Positions 1 through 11,755 of a stretch of 64,000 bases of DNA are shown piece by piece. The notes beneath the pieces are model-generated. The model saw only the letters and a list, made by a program, of their open reading frames with translations. It was not told where the DNA came from and searched no databases. The stretch is from Rheum nobile (lineage: Eukaryota > Streptophyta > Magnoliopsida > Caryophyllales > Polygonaceae), in NCBI GenBank assembly GCA_027886185.1, contig WOAB01000619.1, positions 5,890,001 through 5,954,000 of the forward strand, written 5' to 3'. Positions within the stretch are counted from its first letter, which is position 1; every line of letters starts with the position of its first letter. The position numbers were made by a program, and so were the translations under genes.

Positions 1-2035
1 ACGATCACCCGCCAAGGATCTTAACCTTGATAAAAACTCTTCAAAATTCCATTTGCCTCCATCGTCGTTTCTAGCCTTCAAGGAACAAACGTTTATCTGA
101 TGTGTCGTATGAGACAGATGACACCAGCCAACCATGCAAGAGAATATAACCGGTTGGTTAGTCTGATGAAAGACTATGCAAGGATAAAACAGAAAGGTTC
201 TAAGTAGTCGTATTAGGTTAGACCCATCGCTTCTCGAATGAAAGCCGATGACGATAGTAAACCTCAATACTTCTACAGAAAATTTACGAAACATAATGAT
301 CAAGAGAAGACTCTGAAAGATTGAGTCTTACGAAAACATATGAAGAGAAGACTCCAATGAATTGAGTCTTATCGGAAAGTATGACAATGTTTGGGAACAT
401 TATAATTCACACAAGCGTTTTAAAACTGACTTGACTATTTGGGTCTACGACCAACCTCACCGCACAATGCGAATTCAGATTTGGAAGGTGGACTTATTCT
501 AATCGAAGTCCTGGACGAGTTTCCAAGTTGTACTTCTCGCCCTAAGGTTCATTAATTATGTGCATAACGACACTTATCTTATTTAATTTCAAAACGTATA
601 TTCACGTTATAAGCTTTTATCATAATCATCTCATCCCTCAGGATATAGAGATATATAGTCGGGAATAAATCCCTAAAGGTTTGACGCCGGCTAAGCGCAC
701 CTCCCTATATTCGGATAGGGGATAGTCATGACTAGAGAAACGGTGTTAGGGCTTGAACATCCTATCCACCGGGTTATAAAGAAACGGCTACCTCTCAAGG
801 TAAGCAGCGTTCCTACGAATACTCGTGCTAACTATATCTCAAGTGCACATAAAATCCACTGCTAACTATATTTCAAGTTCGCATAAAAATCCACAACAAT
901 ATCATCACGGTAATAACAAATATAATAGCGTTGTTTTAGCAATATATACAACCTATTATAATATTCATTTTAATCGTATTATTTTAAGAAAACTGTTCCC
1001 AACGAAACCAGTAATTCATCCCAATTTAATTAACAATTAAACAATTGATAATTAATAGAAATATGGAATGATAAGCAAGAGCGAACCGCCACTTGTCTTA
1101 GATTAGACGAAGCTCAAAGACAACGGGTTTCCGGGTCCGAAACGAGGACATAACTCAGATTATGGATTCCTACGAAACGACCCATAACGAAACCCTAAGT
1201 TAGATTCGATAATAAAATATACGAATCTAAAGAAAGACGAACGAAATCAAAGGAACGGAAGTCCTAATCGAGATCACAAAGCCCAAGCCACAACCACGAG
1301 TGCCCAGGCACACCGCGGGTGCGGCGGCTTTGCCTCGGGTGCGGTCGAGCTATAGCGCTGACACAACGAAGAAGAAACTCACCGGAATCGACACGACGGG
1401 GTTCGATCTGGATGGGCTTCGACTTCCAAACTCCTTGGGTCACCAAACACCACCTTGAGAGTATCTCCTCCTCCTATGGTAGCTCCGGCGACAACTCCGG
1501 CAAAAGCTTTCAAATCCGACGACAATGGAACGAGAGAGAGTTTTGAGAGAGAGAGAGATGGCTTCCTCCTCCAAGTCCCCTCCTTATATAGGCCAAGCAA
1601 GGAGCTCAAGCAACCAGCTCCCCCACCGCCTCAGCTCCGACAGGGGCGAAGCAACTCAGGCGCACGACGGTCAAAGTTCGGCAAAGCAGAAAAGTAATGA
1701 TGACGACGCGGGTGCGGTGGGTCTCACCGCGGGGTGCGGTAAAGGCCATTTCTGACCGCGGGTGCGGTGGGTATGACCGCGTGCGCGATGGAGGCCAAAT
1801 CCTGCCTCGGGAAGAATTATGGGTATGAGTCTTAACCCCGGATTAAATATATTCGTATCCGAACAAATATTCTAAACCCCAAAAATACGTCGAATGTATT
1901 TTATTCCACTCAGGGAATTATTACAGAGATCAAACATTTAACAGAATGTCTGAACTTCTCTGAAATTATTTCGACTTCAGTACGAGTGTTTGGAAAATTA
2001 CAAAAATGCTCTTACTAAAAATGAGGGGTATTACA
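1..2035 (-). mobile_element. Partial Ty3/gypsy LTR, 3' end beyond window
   Basis: On the minus strand this begins TGTAATACCCCTC at 2035, the same type of start as the complete LTRs later in the window (TGAAATACCCC). Positions 115-185 match the solo LTR at about 23350-23410: both have an accagccaacc block followed by a ggttagtct/gaaagact block. A minus-strand TATA motif (TATATAA) is at 1584-1590, followed by a pyrimidine-rich leader. Short reading frames on both strands between 1264 and 1755 are low-complexity by-products. The LTR runs off the left edge, so its length and partner are unknown. Confidence 0.7.
1584..1590 (-). promoter_or_regulatory. LTR TATA box
   Basis: On the minus strand the bases read TATATAAGG, with CT-rich DNA downstream, as expected for the U3/R boundary of a plant LTR. 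It is seen by motif only. Confidence 0.4.
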
Positions 2036-4320
2036 TTTAATAGGAAACCTAAATGAAATATAAGACCCGCCTAAAAAAGTTGGTGGGACCCATGTTAATA
2101 TGAATAGATACAACAAACTAATACATTTGAAAAATGAGTGTTAACTAATGGACATTCCTACCCAAGGGATGATTTCACTTGGAGAAAAAATAAAACAGAA
2201 ATAGACAATATCTATGAGAAATTGGATAGAACCTTGGTTCACTACCCCATTTGTTTTGAATTAAAGACGTCCACACCCTCTAAAAATTAGTCGTTTATAT
2301 TTGAGAAAGTTTGGATGTCACGTAAAGATTTTAGAAATGTAGTTAAAAAGCATGAAAAACAAGATACATTGGATCAAGAATGTATGACCTTCTAAAGACA
2401 ATTCAACTTCTTAAACGACAGGCAAAGGAATGGAACAAGAATACTTTTGGAAATATGTTCACTTAACTCCACAAGATTGAGGAATAACTAACTACAATAC
2501 AGAAGATTCTTTGTAACTCTGCAAACAGAAACATAGCAGAAAAGCAAATAAGATTAACTGAAAAAAGAACATCTCATCAATTTTCAAAAAATGTACTGGA
2601 GCTAACGAGCTAAAACAAAGCATATTAAATTCAATGATACAAATGTGAGCTATTTTCATAAACTATCAACTAGAAAAAGAAATAGAAAAATCATCAAAGA
2701 AATTCGAGCACAAGAAGGAACTACTATACTTCGAGAAATCAATATTGTAGTGTTTGCAATTGAATAAGACAAATCACCAAAACCGGATGGTATGACGGTC
2801 AAATTTTACCAGAAATATTGGGATATTGTGGGCCCTTAATCCAAGAAGTCAAAAGATGTTTCACTTTTTTGGGAAAATGCTTACACAAATTAACCACACC
2901 TTCATTGCACTAATACCAAAATGTGACAATACAAACTCATCGAACAATTACAGGCCAATTAGTCTATGCATGACGATATACAAAATCATATCCAAGATCC
3001 TAATAAAAAGTTTACAAATTCAATGGAAAAGCTAATTCATCCCCTCCAAGGTGCCTTTGTTGCAAACCGTGCAATCCAAGATAATATACTCATTGCCCAT
3101 GAAATTTTTTACTCATTCAAATCAAGGAAAGGTATCGAGGGTTACATTGTAATCAAACTAGATATGGAAATTACTTATGTCCGAATTGAATGGAGATTTA
3201 TTCTAGAAATTCTGTAAAAAATTGGATTATGCATCATTTTTATTAACTAGATTAAAGAATGTAGTTCAACTATGTCATTCTCTGTATTTGGTAAACAATG
3301 AACCAAGAGAAATTTTCAGACCTAAAAGAGGACTCCACCAAGGCGACCCCATATCTCCATTTCTTTTTATTCTTGAAGCAGAAATTCTTGCAAGGAGATT
3401 GCAACACACTTTAGAAAAGCACTGAAAACCTATAGGATTTCAACTTACCCGAAATGCAACAAGAAATCCCTTCTTAGCCTTTGCAGACGATATTATGATC
3501 TTTTCAAAATCAAACCCTCAAATATGTAGAGAAATAAAACATGTTATTGACAAATATTGTGAAGCTTTTGAAAAAAAAAGGTTATTTTTTACAAATTAGC
3601 CTTTCAAGTTACAAAAAAGGTACCAAACACACAAAAACAACGAATTCAAGGAATGCTTACTATAACCAACATGATATCTCTTGAAAAATATATCGGATGT
3701 TCGATCATCAATGGTAGGGTGAATTTGAATACTTTTGAAGAAGTTATACCAAAATCAAAGCCATAATGACGAAATGGAAGGAAAATTCCATTTCCCAAGC
3801 ACGCAAAACAACTCTTATTAAATCTAACTTGGCAACGAGACTGAATTTTCTAATACAAAGTTTAATGCTACCAACAACCACGCATAACAAAAATGTAGAA
3901 CCGATACTAATTGACGTTGATCGTTGTGGAAGATCCTCTGCAATTAAAACATAGGCCATTGTATTTCGAAATTCTCTTGTAAAGGCAAAAAACACGAAGA
4001 TGGAAAATATTGAAATCAAAAGTGACAACTTAAAGGTGGTTAATGCTATCAAAGGAATATGACATTGTCCTTTTGAGATTGAGATTATTATCTCTGATAT
4101 CTTAATTCTGTTAAAATGATTTGTGGTAGCCCATATTTACCATATTTTTCATGAAATTATCACTGCGACTAATCTAATTGCATTCTTACTCACTCAAATT
4201 CACTGGAAGATATCCTGACAAATTTAGAATTTCAAGTACTCATCGGTAAGGATGTTATAGGTTGGTTTTTAAGTAGATCTTGATACCAATCTTATTCTTA
4301 CCTTATAAAAAAAATTAAGT
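2036..4320 (+). pseudogene. Decayed L1-type LINE ORF2 fragment
   Basis: The translation, through many stops and frameshifts, matches the LINE at 21.5-39.2 kb. It has the linker after the endonuclease (2150-2700), then reverse transcriptase from about 2770. RT motifs include NYRPISLC (2948-2971), LHQGDPISPFLF (about 3336-3371) and AFADDIMIF, the FADD form of the catalytic motif, at about 3478-3504. A segment resembling RNase H follows at 3896-4250. The zinc-knuckle region between RT and RNase H is missing, so there is an internal deletion. The end (accttataaaaaaaa, about 4302) resembles a LINE 3' terminus. No intact gene remains. It is the same subfamily as the minus-strand LINE but older. Confidence 0.8.
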
Positions 4321-4667
4321 AAAGCGAACCAAGTCTCAAAATTTAAGCGAAAGGTGAAAGTATGTAATTTTATAAAAAAAGAAGATTCGATGAAAAAAAT
4401 ACCACATGAATAAATCTCAAAATTCTTAAGACAAAAAAAAACATTTTTTATAATGAATCATTTGAATTAAATCCCAAAATTTAAAGGTATTAATTGGATT
4501 GTAAACAAAATTCTCGAGATAACGTGAAATATGTGATGTTTTGTCATGTATATAATTTGATCATTTATAAATTAATGAAATAATTAAAATATGATAACTT
4601 TCACAAATTTACTCTAAAATGGTAAAAACATCAGCAATTTATTTGAAATACATAAGTATAGATTAAA
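4321..4667. other. AT-rich spacer, no gene seen
   Basis: This is low-complexity AT-rich DNA with no reading frame, RNA gene or repeat that I can support. Confidence 0.6.
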
Positions 4668-4712
4668 CTAGTAAATAGGGTCGTGCCTTGTACGAGATCT
4701 TGAAATAAAATT

Positions 4713-4998
4713 TTGATAAAATATGAAATCCTAGAACTATCTGATTCAATAACTTCAAAATGCAAACAACTTCAGCATATTTATACATGCACTTATGTCA
4801 TATACAATAAGTGCATGCTCAATAATTTCAAAACAAAACTAAAATGATTAATATCAATTATGTATATATATAATAACCAGAAATATCAAATAGAAACTAA
4901 TAAAAAAAATGAGTGACAATAATTTGACAAAATATGAAATCCTAGAACTATCTCAATCAATAACTAATAACTTGTATCCAAAATGCAAACAACTTAGC
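4713..4998 (+). repeat. Diverged direct repeat, two copies
   Basis: The block aaatatgaaatcctagaac and the following bases to caaaatgcaaacaactt occur at about 4718-4776 and again at about 4928-4996. This indicates a local duplication inside the Helitron-like segment. Confidence 0.6.
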
Positions 4999-5109
4999 CC
5001 TTATTTTTCATAGATTTCTTGTTACGTGAAGTAGAAAGTTGGTCTTCTATACCATCTTTTGCATCCTCATATTTAAAAATTTCTTCCTTGGACCGCTTGG
5101 TAGGAGTAA
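4994..5109 (-). pseudogene. Possible C-terminal remnant of an RPA1-like Helitron protein
   Basis: The minus-strand frame reads LTPTKRSKEE, continues to STSRNKKSMKNKG and ends at a TAA. A basic tail after a TPTKR motif is typical of the end of replication protein A large-subunit-like proteins carried by plant Helitrons. A stop lies just upstream in frame, so only about 38 codons remain. Its position about 330 bases from the Helitron 3' end and its matching orientation agree with this reading. The identification rests on a short motif. Confidence 0.3.
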
Positions 5110-5539
5110 GATTTCATGGAACGATACATTGGGGTGTATGGTCTCACATGACGATGGTTTGATATTGTTCTCTAAACATTCAATACAATTGTATAATTAA
5201 TTAATGTGATATATACTATTGTAATATATATGGTAAACATGGTAAATACTTGGATTTTAAAGATCATATATAAAAGACACCTTTTTGGTGCATATATAAA
5301 AATAAATATCGAAAAAATGTACATATAGCAAAAACTTTAATGATTTAGAAAAAATGACGTTCCTCCTGAATATTGGAAAGATTAAGCTACTTTGTATCAG
5401 CTACTCCTCATACAGAGTAAAATGTGCTATTGTATTTTGTATAGATTGAAGCTATATTGTGGTACTATTGTGAAAGGAGAATACAGTTATTTATAGCGTG
5501 TTAGTGTGCAAGAGTAGATTTATTTTATAAATAATTACA

Positions 5540-6300
5540 AATAGTAATATAATAAATATAAATTATACATAATCTACTATATCTATATAAGTGTATACAC
5601 GTTTGATATCATAATAATTTAAGAAATAGGAAAAAGAATTTGAAGATATGTAAATAAGAGTATTATGTCAATAATGACTTTTATATATGTATAAGAGTAA
5701 ATAAAAAAACTTATAGATTTAAGGGAATTATATTCCACTATATATATATTTTTTATCATTTCTAATAATAAAAAGTAAATATTATATACCGAAGAATATA
5801 TATTTTACCATTTATAGTGTGCTAGTGTTAATTTATAGAATTATTATATAGATATTTACATAATCTAGTCATAATATAAATTACACACAATTTACTATAT
5901 CTATATAAGTTTATACACATTTGATATTAAGCTAAATTAAATAATAAGAAATATATTTTAGGATATGCAAATAAGAGTGTTATGTTAAATATAATTTATT
6001 TTATATGTTATAAGTACATAATTTACTTCTTTATAGAATTAAGAAAATTATATTCGAAAAAATATAATATTTACCATTACTAAAAATAAAACAAAATATT
6101 ATGTATAGAAGAATATATTCTTCACCATTTCAAAAAATTCATTTTGTATACATATAGATATGCAACTATCTACTAACCTACTAAAATCAAACACTTTAGC
6201 TTGAAATTTTCATACAAGATATGAAAATAAGATTTAATGAAATACTTATATATTTAAGAAAATTATATTTCAAAAAATACCATTTTATAATAAATTACTG
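5540..6300 (+). repeat. Diverged tandem duplication in AT-rich DNA
   Basis: A block of roughly 300 bases at about 5555-5760 recurs at about 5870-6070 and, more weakly, at 6205-6300. Landmarks are tactatatctatataagt, ttatacac.tttgatat, gatatg.aaataaga and aattatatt.c. No coding frame is present. It may be internal sequence of the neighbouring Helitron-like element. The rest of 5161-6787 is AT-rich DNA in which I see nothing further. Confidence 0.5.
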
Positions 6301-6787
6301 ATATATATATGTATAAATATATATTTTGTTATATTACGTTTGGTATGTATATATAATGTAGGTTTCACCAAAATAATGATTATAATCATAAAAACAAACA
6401 TCACATAATACTTTCCTCATATATGGAAATAAAAGACACTAGAATAGTATGTTGCTAATTATATATGAAATGATAAAATTATTTTTCTATTTTTTTATAA
6501 AAAACCTAAAATACACATAGTAGCTAAAAAATACTTAAGCATAAACCATATAATTATTTTAACGTTAAAGATATTAACTACTCCAAATTCATATGTTAGT
6601 AAATTAAAAAATATATATATCGTTTAACATTTCAATAAGACAAAAATTAATTAGTATATACATAAGAATACATCCTTTATCATTTCAAAAAGATTGATTT
6701 TGTATGCATAGAAGATATTCAACTAACCATTTTTACCATTTTCAAAAATAAAGGCGAACTGTTTTTCTTTTAGCATGCTTTATCTTA

Positions 6788-7148
6788 GGCTATGTTTATC
6801 ATACATTCTCAAGGATTAAACAAACTCAATTCTCACCATTTTTTAATTTCTCTATATTTCGCATCATCTAAACATCATTTACTCAAATACTATTTTATCA
6901 ATGGATTCTCAAGCATATATGAGTATCTATTGATAAAAAAATAAATATATTATTTTCATAAATTTTATTTAAACTTTTATGTATTTAAAGTATATGAGAT
7001 TTATTTTTTAAATCCTCAAGCATCTCACTTTCAAGCATCTCAAATGTGAGAAGGTCGAGCATTCCAAAATGAGATGCTTAGGCATCTTGGATTATTCTAT
7101 TAATAAAGTGCTCAAATATTGGTGCTTCGGGCCCCGATAAACTTGGCC
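6788..7148. mobile_element. Tourist-like MITE candidate
   Basis: The left end GGCTATGTTTATCA and the reverse complement of the right end GGCCAAGTTTATCG are terminal inverted repeats with two or three mismatches. Flanks are TTA at 6785-6787 and TTG at 7149-7151, an imperfect form of the 3 bp TTA duplication of PIF/Harbinger elements. There is no coding content. Length (361 bp) and TIR start fit a Tourist MITE. Confidence 0.5.
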
Positions 7149-7435
7149 TTGATACCTATCACCGATCAATTTGTAGAATTATACATTTGTTCATAAAAAA
7201 CTATAAGAAATAAGGCTTTAATATATATAATATATATGTTAATATACAAAATCACTAGTACAACTAATTTACATGATTTACCTACGTGACATAGTGCTTT
7301 AATATATATATTAATATAAAAAAAACCCAATTTTAACCTCTAAATATTTTTTAGTTGATAATATATAACAAAAATATATCCAATTTGTTTATTTATATTA
7401 ATAATATACTCTTGGAGCACTTAATTCACATTTGA
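7149..7435. other. AT-rich spacer, no gene seen
   Basis: I see no supported feature here. Confidence 0.5.
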
Positions 7436-7750
7436 TTTCAATGGAGGGGAGTAGCAGCACCACGAACAACAACCACCAAAAACGGTGCATCGAAGGGCTG
7501 GTTTGAATGGCTCGCCAACGACTCGGATAAACTCAAACGAGATCAACAATGGTGTGTATGGACTCCTGACGTCGAGGGGAGTCGATCCAGGTGGCTTGCT
7601 AGGGACGACACTTCCTTCCCCGATGGAAAATCGGCCTCAAAATGGCAATTTCCCCCGGTTGTTTGCCACGATCGGGGAGAGTTCGAAGGTGATTCGATGT
7701 CACTAAGAGATGGTTCAAGACGATTCAAGAGTCGGGTTCAACTAGCATAA
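7436..7750 (+). other. Open frame without ATG, possible gene fragment
   Basis: One plus frame is open for about 105 codons (7436-7747) to a TAA at 7748-7750. It has no start codon in its first 80 codons. Its composition is rich in Trp, Arg and Asp (for example GWFEWLANDSDKLK at about 7497-7538), unlike the AT-rich surroundings. An ATG at 7441 is in another frame and stops after 21 codons. On the minus strand a 61-codon frame (7543-7728) lies downstream of a good TATA box. I do not recognise either product. It could be a captured exon or part of an LTR. Confidence 0.25.
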
Positions 7751-8790
7751 GAAAGACGATGGTGTGGTCAGATTTCTGAATAGATGGCTAGAAAGAGGTG
7801 TTCTTGGGGTCTAACAAAGCTTCGAATGAAAGGTCTTTAATGGAGATTTGGGATATTGAAAACAAAGGAATTTCAGCCTTTATTTATAAGGAGGATGAAC
7901 AACAAAGATTGCTCATAATTTCTTGATTTTCCGAATCAATTGGTACCCAAAAACGTGTCTAAATCGAATCAATCTTCAAAAATTATCTTTGCGTTACGCC
8001 TCTACTTTGTTTTGGATGAATCCAGATGCTCCTAGGGCTTGATTAACTCGCTAAATAGAGGGATTAAGTAGGTAATGTGATTATTGATATCCCATTTTTT
8101 TACGGAATCAATCAATTCAATCTCAGAAAGTCAAATATCGATTTTGGAATTGCCCCAAAAATCTCCAAGAATGAATAGAGGTGAGATGCGAAAGGGGGGG
8201 ATGGGGTTTTGAAACAAGTAAAAATTAGCCCACTTTATTAGATCATGTGTGCTACACCCATTTTGGGATAAATTCAATTTTTATCCAAACTTTGTAAGTT
8301 AAGGTAATTTCATCATTCCTTAATTATAATTTAGATAAAAAAATTAAATATTAATTATGTTTCGCCCATCTTAATTTATCAAATTATATTTTGGACAAAT
8401 AACTATATACCAAATCATATAAGATAAAGTAGCTATATTCCAAATCATATAAGATAACGTCCTTTATTAAACTATTGAAAACTTATAAAACTAAATTATC
8501 TTCGCCCATCTAAAACTTTCAGTACCAAGTTATATACGCTAATCAAAACATACAACTAATTAAATTAAAATCATAAAGTACGTTGCTAATTAAAAAAAAC
8601 TCAATGAGACATAGTAGTTGAAAGGTAACTAAACGTTAAACATAATTAATATAGGTTATCTCGATGAAAAAGGAAATTTGACAAAGTTGAATGCAATATT
8701 CGATACATGCAATTGTGGCAACTTTATTTATTCCTATTCTTTATTTTTTAATGTATATAATATATGAATTTTATTTTGTTTGGTAACCAA
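7751..8790. other. Intergenic DNA, no gene seen
   Basis: The first 450 bases are of mixed composition, followed by AT-rich DNA with a short internal duplication (ccaaatcatataagataa at about 8411 and 8440). Apart from the TATA-like box I see nothing else supported. Confidence 0.5.
7881..7888 (-). promoter_or_regulatory. TATA-like box on minus strand
   Basis: TATAAATA on the minus strand precedes a 61-codon minus frame at 7543-7728 by about 150 bases. This is a motif-level call only. Confidence 0.25.
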
Positions 8791-8883
8791 GAGCAACCCT
8801 TATGGGGGGCTTAAATGGGGGCTTTTTGAGTTTAAGCCTCCATTTAAGCCCCAACTCAAAAGACCATTTTAATGGAGGGGGTT

Positions 8884-9472
8884 TGATGCGTTCCGGGCTC
8901 GTATCAAGCCGAGCAACGACGAGCCCAAGACGACCAAGACCATGGCGTCCCCCTTGGTTCAAGACTTAGTCTAGTTTAGCCTATTTTATGTTATTTCCCG
9001 TTTTAGCATGTTTCCCTTTTTAGCATTTCCATTTCAGTCATTTCTATTTCGGGCGTGTGCTCCACTCTTATAGAGTGGGCTAGCCCATTAGTATGTTTTC
9101 GGCCCAAGCCCATTAGGGTTCTTGGTCGAGCCTTATGGCTTTCAATAGCCTTCATTGTATTCATTATTCCCTACGTTGAAATTAAAGCTTAAGCCTCAGT
9201 TGAGATCTTCTCCTCCCTTAAGCCTCGGCGTCACAAAACTGGTTAGACCCGATTGAACCACGTCACGGTTCACAAACACAATCTATCCCTGCATCGCTAG
9301 CTTCCGCCTGCGAGATCCTCTCGCCCCAACTCGGCCCCGCCGAGAGCAAGAGAGCCGGTAACCGAGCCCACGCTTGGTTGCTACCTATCCCGGTTACTAA
9401 GGAGAAGGATTCGAGGCCGCTTCCTGCCTAGATCCAAAGTTAAACGAGGTCCGAGCCCGTCGGATCACATCA
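8884..9472 (+). repeat. 5' LTR of the small LTR element
   Basis: It starts TGATGCGTTCC and ends CGGATCACATCA. Its partner is 10819-11403. Confidence 0.85.
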
Positions 9473-9474
9473 AC

Positions 9475-9486
9475 TGGTATCAGAGC
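9475..9486 (+). promoter_or_regulatory. Primer-binding site (initiator-Met tRNA)
   Basis: TGGTATCAGAGC lies two bases after the LTR end. It is complementary to the 3' end of plant initiator methionine tRNA, the usual primer of plant LTR elements. Confidence 0.85.
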
Positions 9487-9857
9487 AGCCAGGGGCACAT
9501 AGCGCGCCTTCTTCTCCGACGACACCACCACCACCACAAAACCGACGAGCCTTCTGCCCAGATTTCGTCCAAAATCAATTCGTCCTTTACGCAATTTTCT
9601 TCCATTCTCCTGTAGAGCATCTCGATACGAGTACGGGCATATAAAATTCTCCCAAAACGGACATCGTTTGACCCCTCAAAAGACCAAAATACGAACTGTC
9701 TGCCGCCCAAACCCTAGCCGCCGCGACCGCGGAAAACAACACCGCGACTGCGGATTCTACACTTCCGTTTCCAAACCCTTCCCTTTTCCTTACCCAAACC
9801 CTAGAAACCCTAGTTTGACCTTTCCTTAACCAACCCGTCCTTAGCCACACCCACCCC

Positions 9858-10868
9858 ATGGCCCGCTTGTATCCATACTTCGAGCCCGACGAGTGGGACC
9901 CCGACCCTTGGTTCGGTGGCGTGAGACCATACGAAGCGGACCCGGATTGGATCCCGCCAAGGATTCCGACGCCACCGCAACTCCGCCCGTACCCGCCGCC
10001 CCGCGTCTATGGGCCACCTCCGCCACGCCGCACCCACGACCGGTACCCCGACCCTTGGTTCGGTCGCGTGAGACCTTACGAAGCGGACCCGGATTGGATC
10101 CCGCCAAGGATTCTGACGCCACTGCGACGCTGCCCGTACTCTCCGCCCCATCGTCCATACTACGCACCCAGGCGCCAACACAACTCGCCATCGCGCCGCG
10201 AGTATGCCCCAGTGCGGTACCCTGAGCACCCGCCCGTGCGCCGTCCCGAGCACCCACCCATGTCGCCGGTTCCAACAGTCGCCCACGACGCCACCAACGA
10301 TGCTCAAGCCCGGGAGATGGCGGAACTGCGTTCACAACTCGAAGAGTTCCAGAGGGAACTTGCCTCCTGCAGAGCCACCACTGTTGCCGCAACCGCGAAC
10401 GCGGCCAAAACCGTGACCGCGGCCCCTCCACCCGCGGCTGCTACAACAGCAACCGCGCCCACGGCCAGCGAAACCGCGCCCGCGGCCAGAGAAACCGCGC
10501 CCGCGGCCCACATTGTCATTGTCGAGGCCGCCGCCACCAAGCCCCTTCTGCCGCCCACAGCCGTGCCCAGTGCTCCCCTGCCCGCGTGCAAGCCCGACGT
10601 ATCCATTACGCCTACTCCAGACCTGGGCTTCCGCGCGATACTTTCCAAGGCACCCGACGCTATGACCGCTCCTGAACCCGAGCCATACCTTCTCATCTTT
10701 GAGGTTCCAAGAGGTGGTCTCGAGCCCGACGCCACTTTACCGCTGACCGCTGAGCGTCTACTCTCCCTGGCTCCTCCTAGTTCGAAGCGAGGACGTTTCG
10801 ATTCTAAGGGAGGGAGAATGATGCGTTTCGGGCTCGTATCAAGCCGAGCAACGATGAGCCCAAGATGA
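9858..10868 (+). CDS. Gag-like protein of the small LTR element, 336 aa
   Basis: The frame starts at ATG 9858 and runs into the 3' LTR, stopping at 10866-10868. Residues about 13-36 and 62-85 are a near-perfect internal duplication (WFGxVRPYEADPDWIPPRI), from a direct DNA repeat at about 9893-9973 and 10042-10122. A proline/arginine-rich segment, a short coiled-coil-like stretch (AREMAELRSQLEEFQREL) and an Ala/Thr/Pro-rich low-complexity region follow. No CCHC zinc knuckle, protease or RT is present. The last 30 or so codons are the PPT and LTR read through. It is probably the N-terminal part of gag retained in a deletion derivative. Frames on the opposite strand here are shadows of the GC-rich repeats. 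Confidence 0.55.
   Translation: MARLYPYFEPDEWDPDPWFGGVRPYEADPDWIPPRIPTPPQLRPYPPPRVYGPPPPRRTHDRYPDPWFGRVRPYEADPDWIPPRILTPLRRCPYSPPHRPYYAPRRQHNSPSRREYAPVRYPEHPPVRRPEHPPMSPVPTVAHDATNDAQAREMAELRSQLEEFQRELASCRATTVAATANAAKTVTAAPPPAAATTATAPTASETAPAARETAPAAHIVIVEAAATKPLLPPTAVPSAPLPACKPDVSITPTPDLGFRAILSKAPDAMTAPEPEPYLLIFEVPRGGLEPDATLPLTAERLLSLAPPSSKRGRFDSKGGRMMRFGLVSSRATMSPR
10805..10818 (+). promoter_or_regulatory. Polypurine tract
   Basis: TAAGGGAGGGAGAA directly precedes LTR 2. The same tract occurs at 33225-33238 in the large gypsy element. Confidence 0.8.
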
Positions 10869-11403
10869 CCAAGACCATGGCGTCCCCCTTGGTTCAAGAC
10901 TTAGTCTAGTTTAGCCTATTTTATGTTATTTCCTATTTTAGCATTTTCCCTTTTTAGCATTTCTATTTCAGTCATTTCTATTTCGGGCGTGTGCTCCACT
11001 CTTGTAGAGTGGGCTAGCCCATTAGTATGTTTTTGGCCCAAGCCCATTAGGGTTCTTGGTCGAGCCTTATGGCTTTAAATAGCCTTCATTGTATTCATTA
11101 TTCCCTACGTTGAAATTAAAGCTTAAGCCTTAGTTGAGATCATCTCCTCCTTAAGCCTCAGCGTCACAAAACTGGTTAGACCCGATTGAACCACGTCACG
11201 GTTAACAAACACAATCTATCCCTTCATCGCTAGCTTCCGCCTGCGAGATCCTCTCGCCCCAACTCGGTCCGTCGAGAGCAAGAGAGCCGGTAACCGAGCC
11301 CATGCTTGGTTGCTACCTATCTCGGTTACTAAGGAGAAGGATTCGAGGCCGCTTCCTGCCTAGATCCGCGTCAAACGTGGTTCGAGCCCGTCGGATCACA
11401 TCA
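10819..11403 (+). repeat. 3' LTR of the small LTR element
   Basis: It is the partner of 8884-9472 and ends GGATCACATCA. Confidence 0.85.
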
Positions 11404-11755
11404 GAGTTTTTTGTCCCAATTTACATTTATATTAAATTATAATTATGCCATTTATATTAAATTACCAAAATACCCTTTATATTAAATTACTAATATATAC
11501 CCTTTATATTACATTATAAAAATATTGATTTTATTAAAATTTATAATTGTATAAAATTTATTAAATATATTTTAACTCAAGTGTTTAATTATAGTATTAA
11601 TTGAAAATTAATAAAACAAATATTAAGGCTTGGAGGAAATTAACGACAAACATATATATTACAAACAACAACGATGGATGCATAAATTGAAGAAAAAACA
11701 TTACAATGAAACAACATAAACTGAAGCAAATTACCGAATTTAACAAAAAACATCA

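Larger units (their letters stand above)
4668..5160 (-). mobile_element. Helitron 3' terminal segment
   Basis: Read on the minus strand the segment ends in CTAG (4668-4671), next to a host T (A on plus, 4667). A short hairpin lies 9 bases before it (TCGTAC AAG GCACGA, one mismatch). Hairpin plus CTRR end, inserted between A and T, is the signature of plant Helitrons. A coding remnant of RPA-like character lies just inside in the same orientation. The 5' end (TC...) was not found, so the true length is unknown. The element may extend through the AT-rich DNA toward 6780. Confidence 0.45.
8884..11403 (+). mobile_element. Small non-autonomous Ty3/gypsy-type LTR element
   Basis: Two direct LTRs, 8884-9472 (589 bp) and 10819-11403 (585 bp), start TGATGCGTT and end GATCACATCA. 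They differ at roughly 25-35 sites by eye. A primer-binding site for initiator-Met tRNA follows LTR 1 and a polypurine tract precedes LTR 2. Flanks GGGTT (8879-8883) and GAGTT (11404-11408) are a 5 bp duplication with one mismatch. The interior is only 1.35 kb and encodes one gag-like frame with no pol, so it needs enzymes in trans. The join of a gag-like start to a pol-end/PPT context suggests an internal deletion of a larger element. Confidence 0.85.

Noticed and set aside
9810..10431. 165- and 196-codon minus frames
   Set aside because: They are shadows of the GC-rich gag-like ORF on the plus strand.
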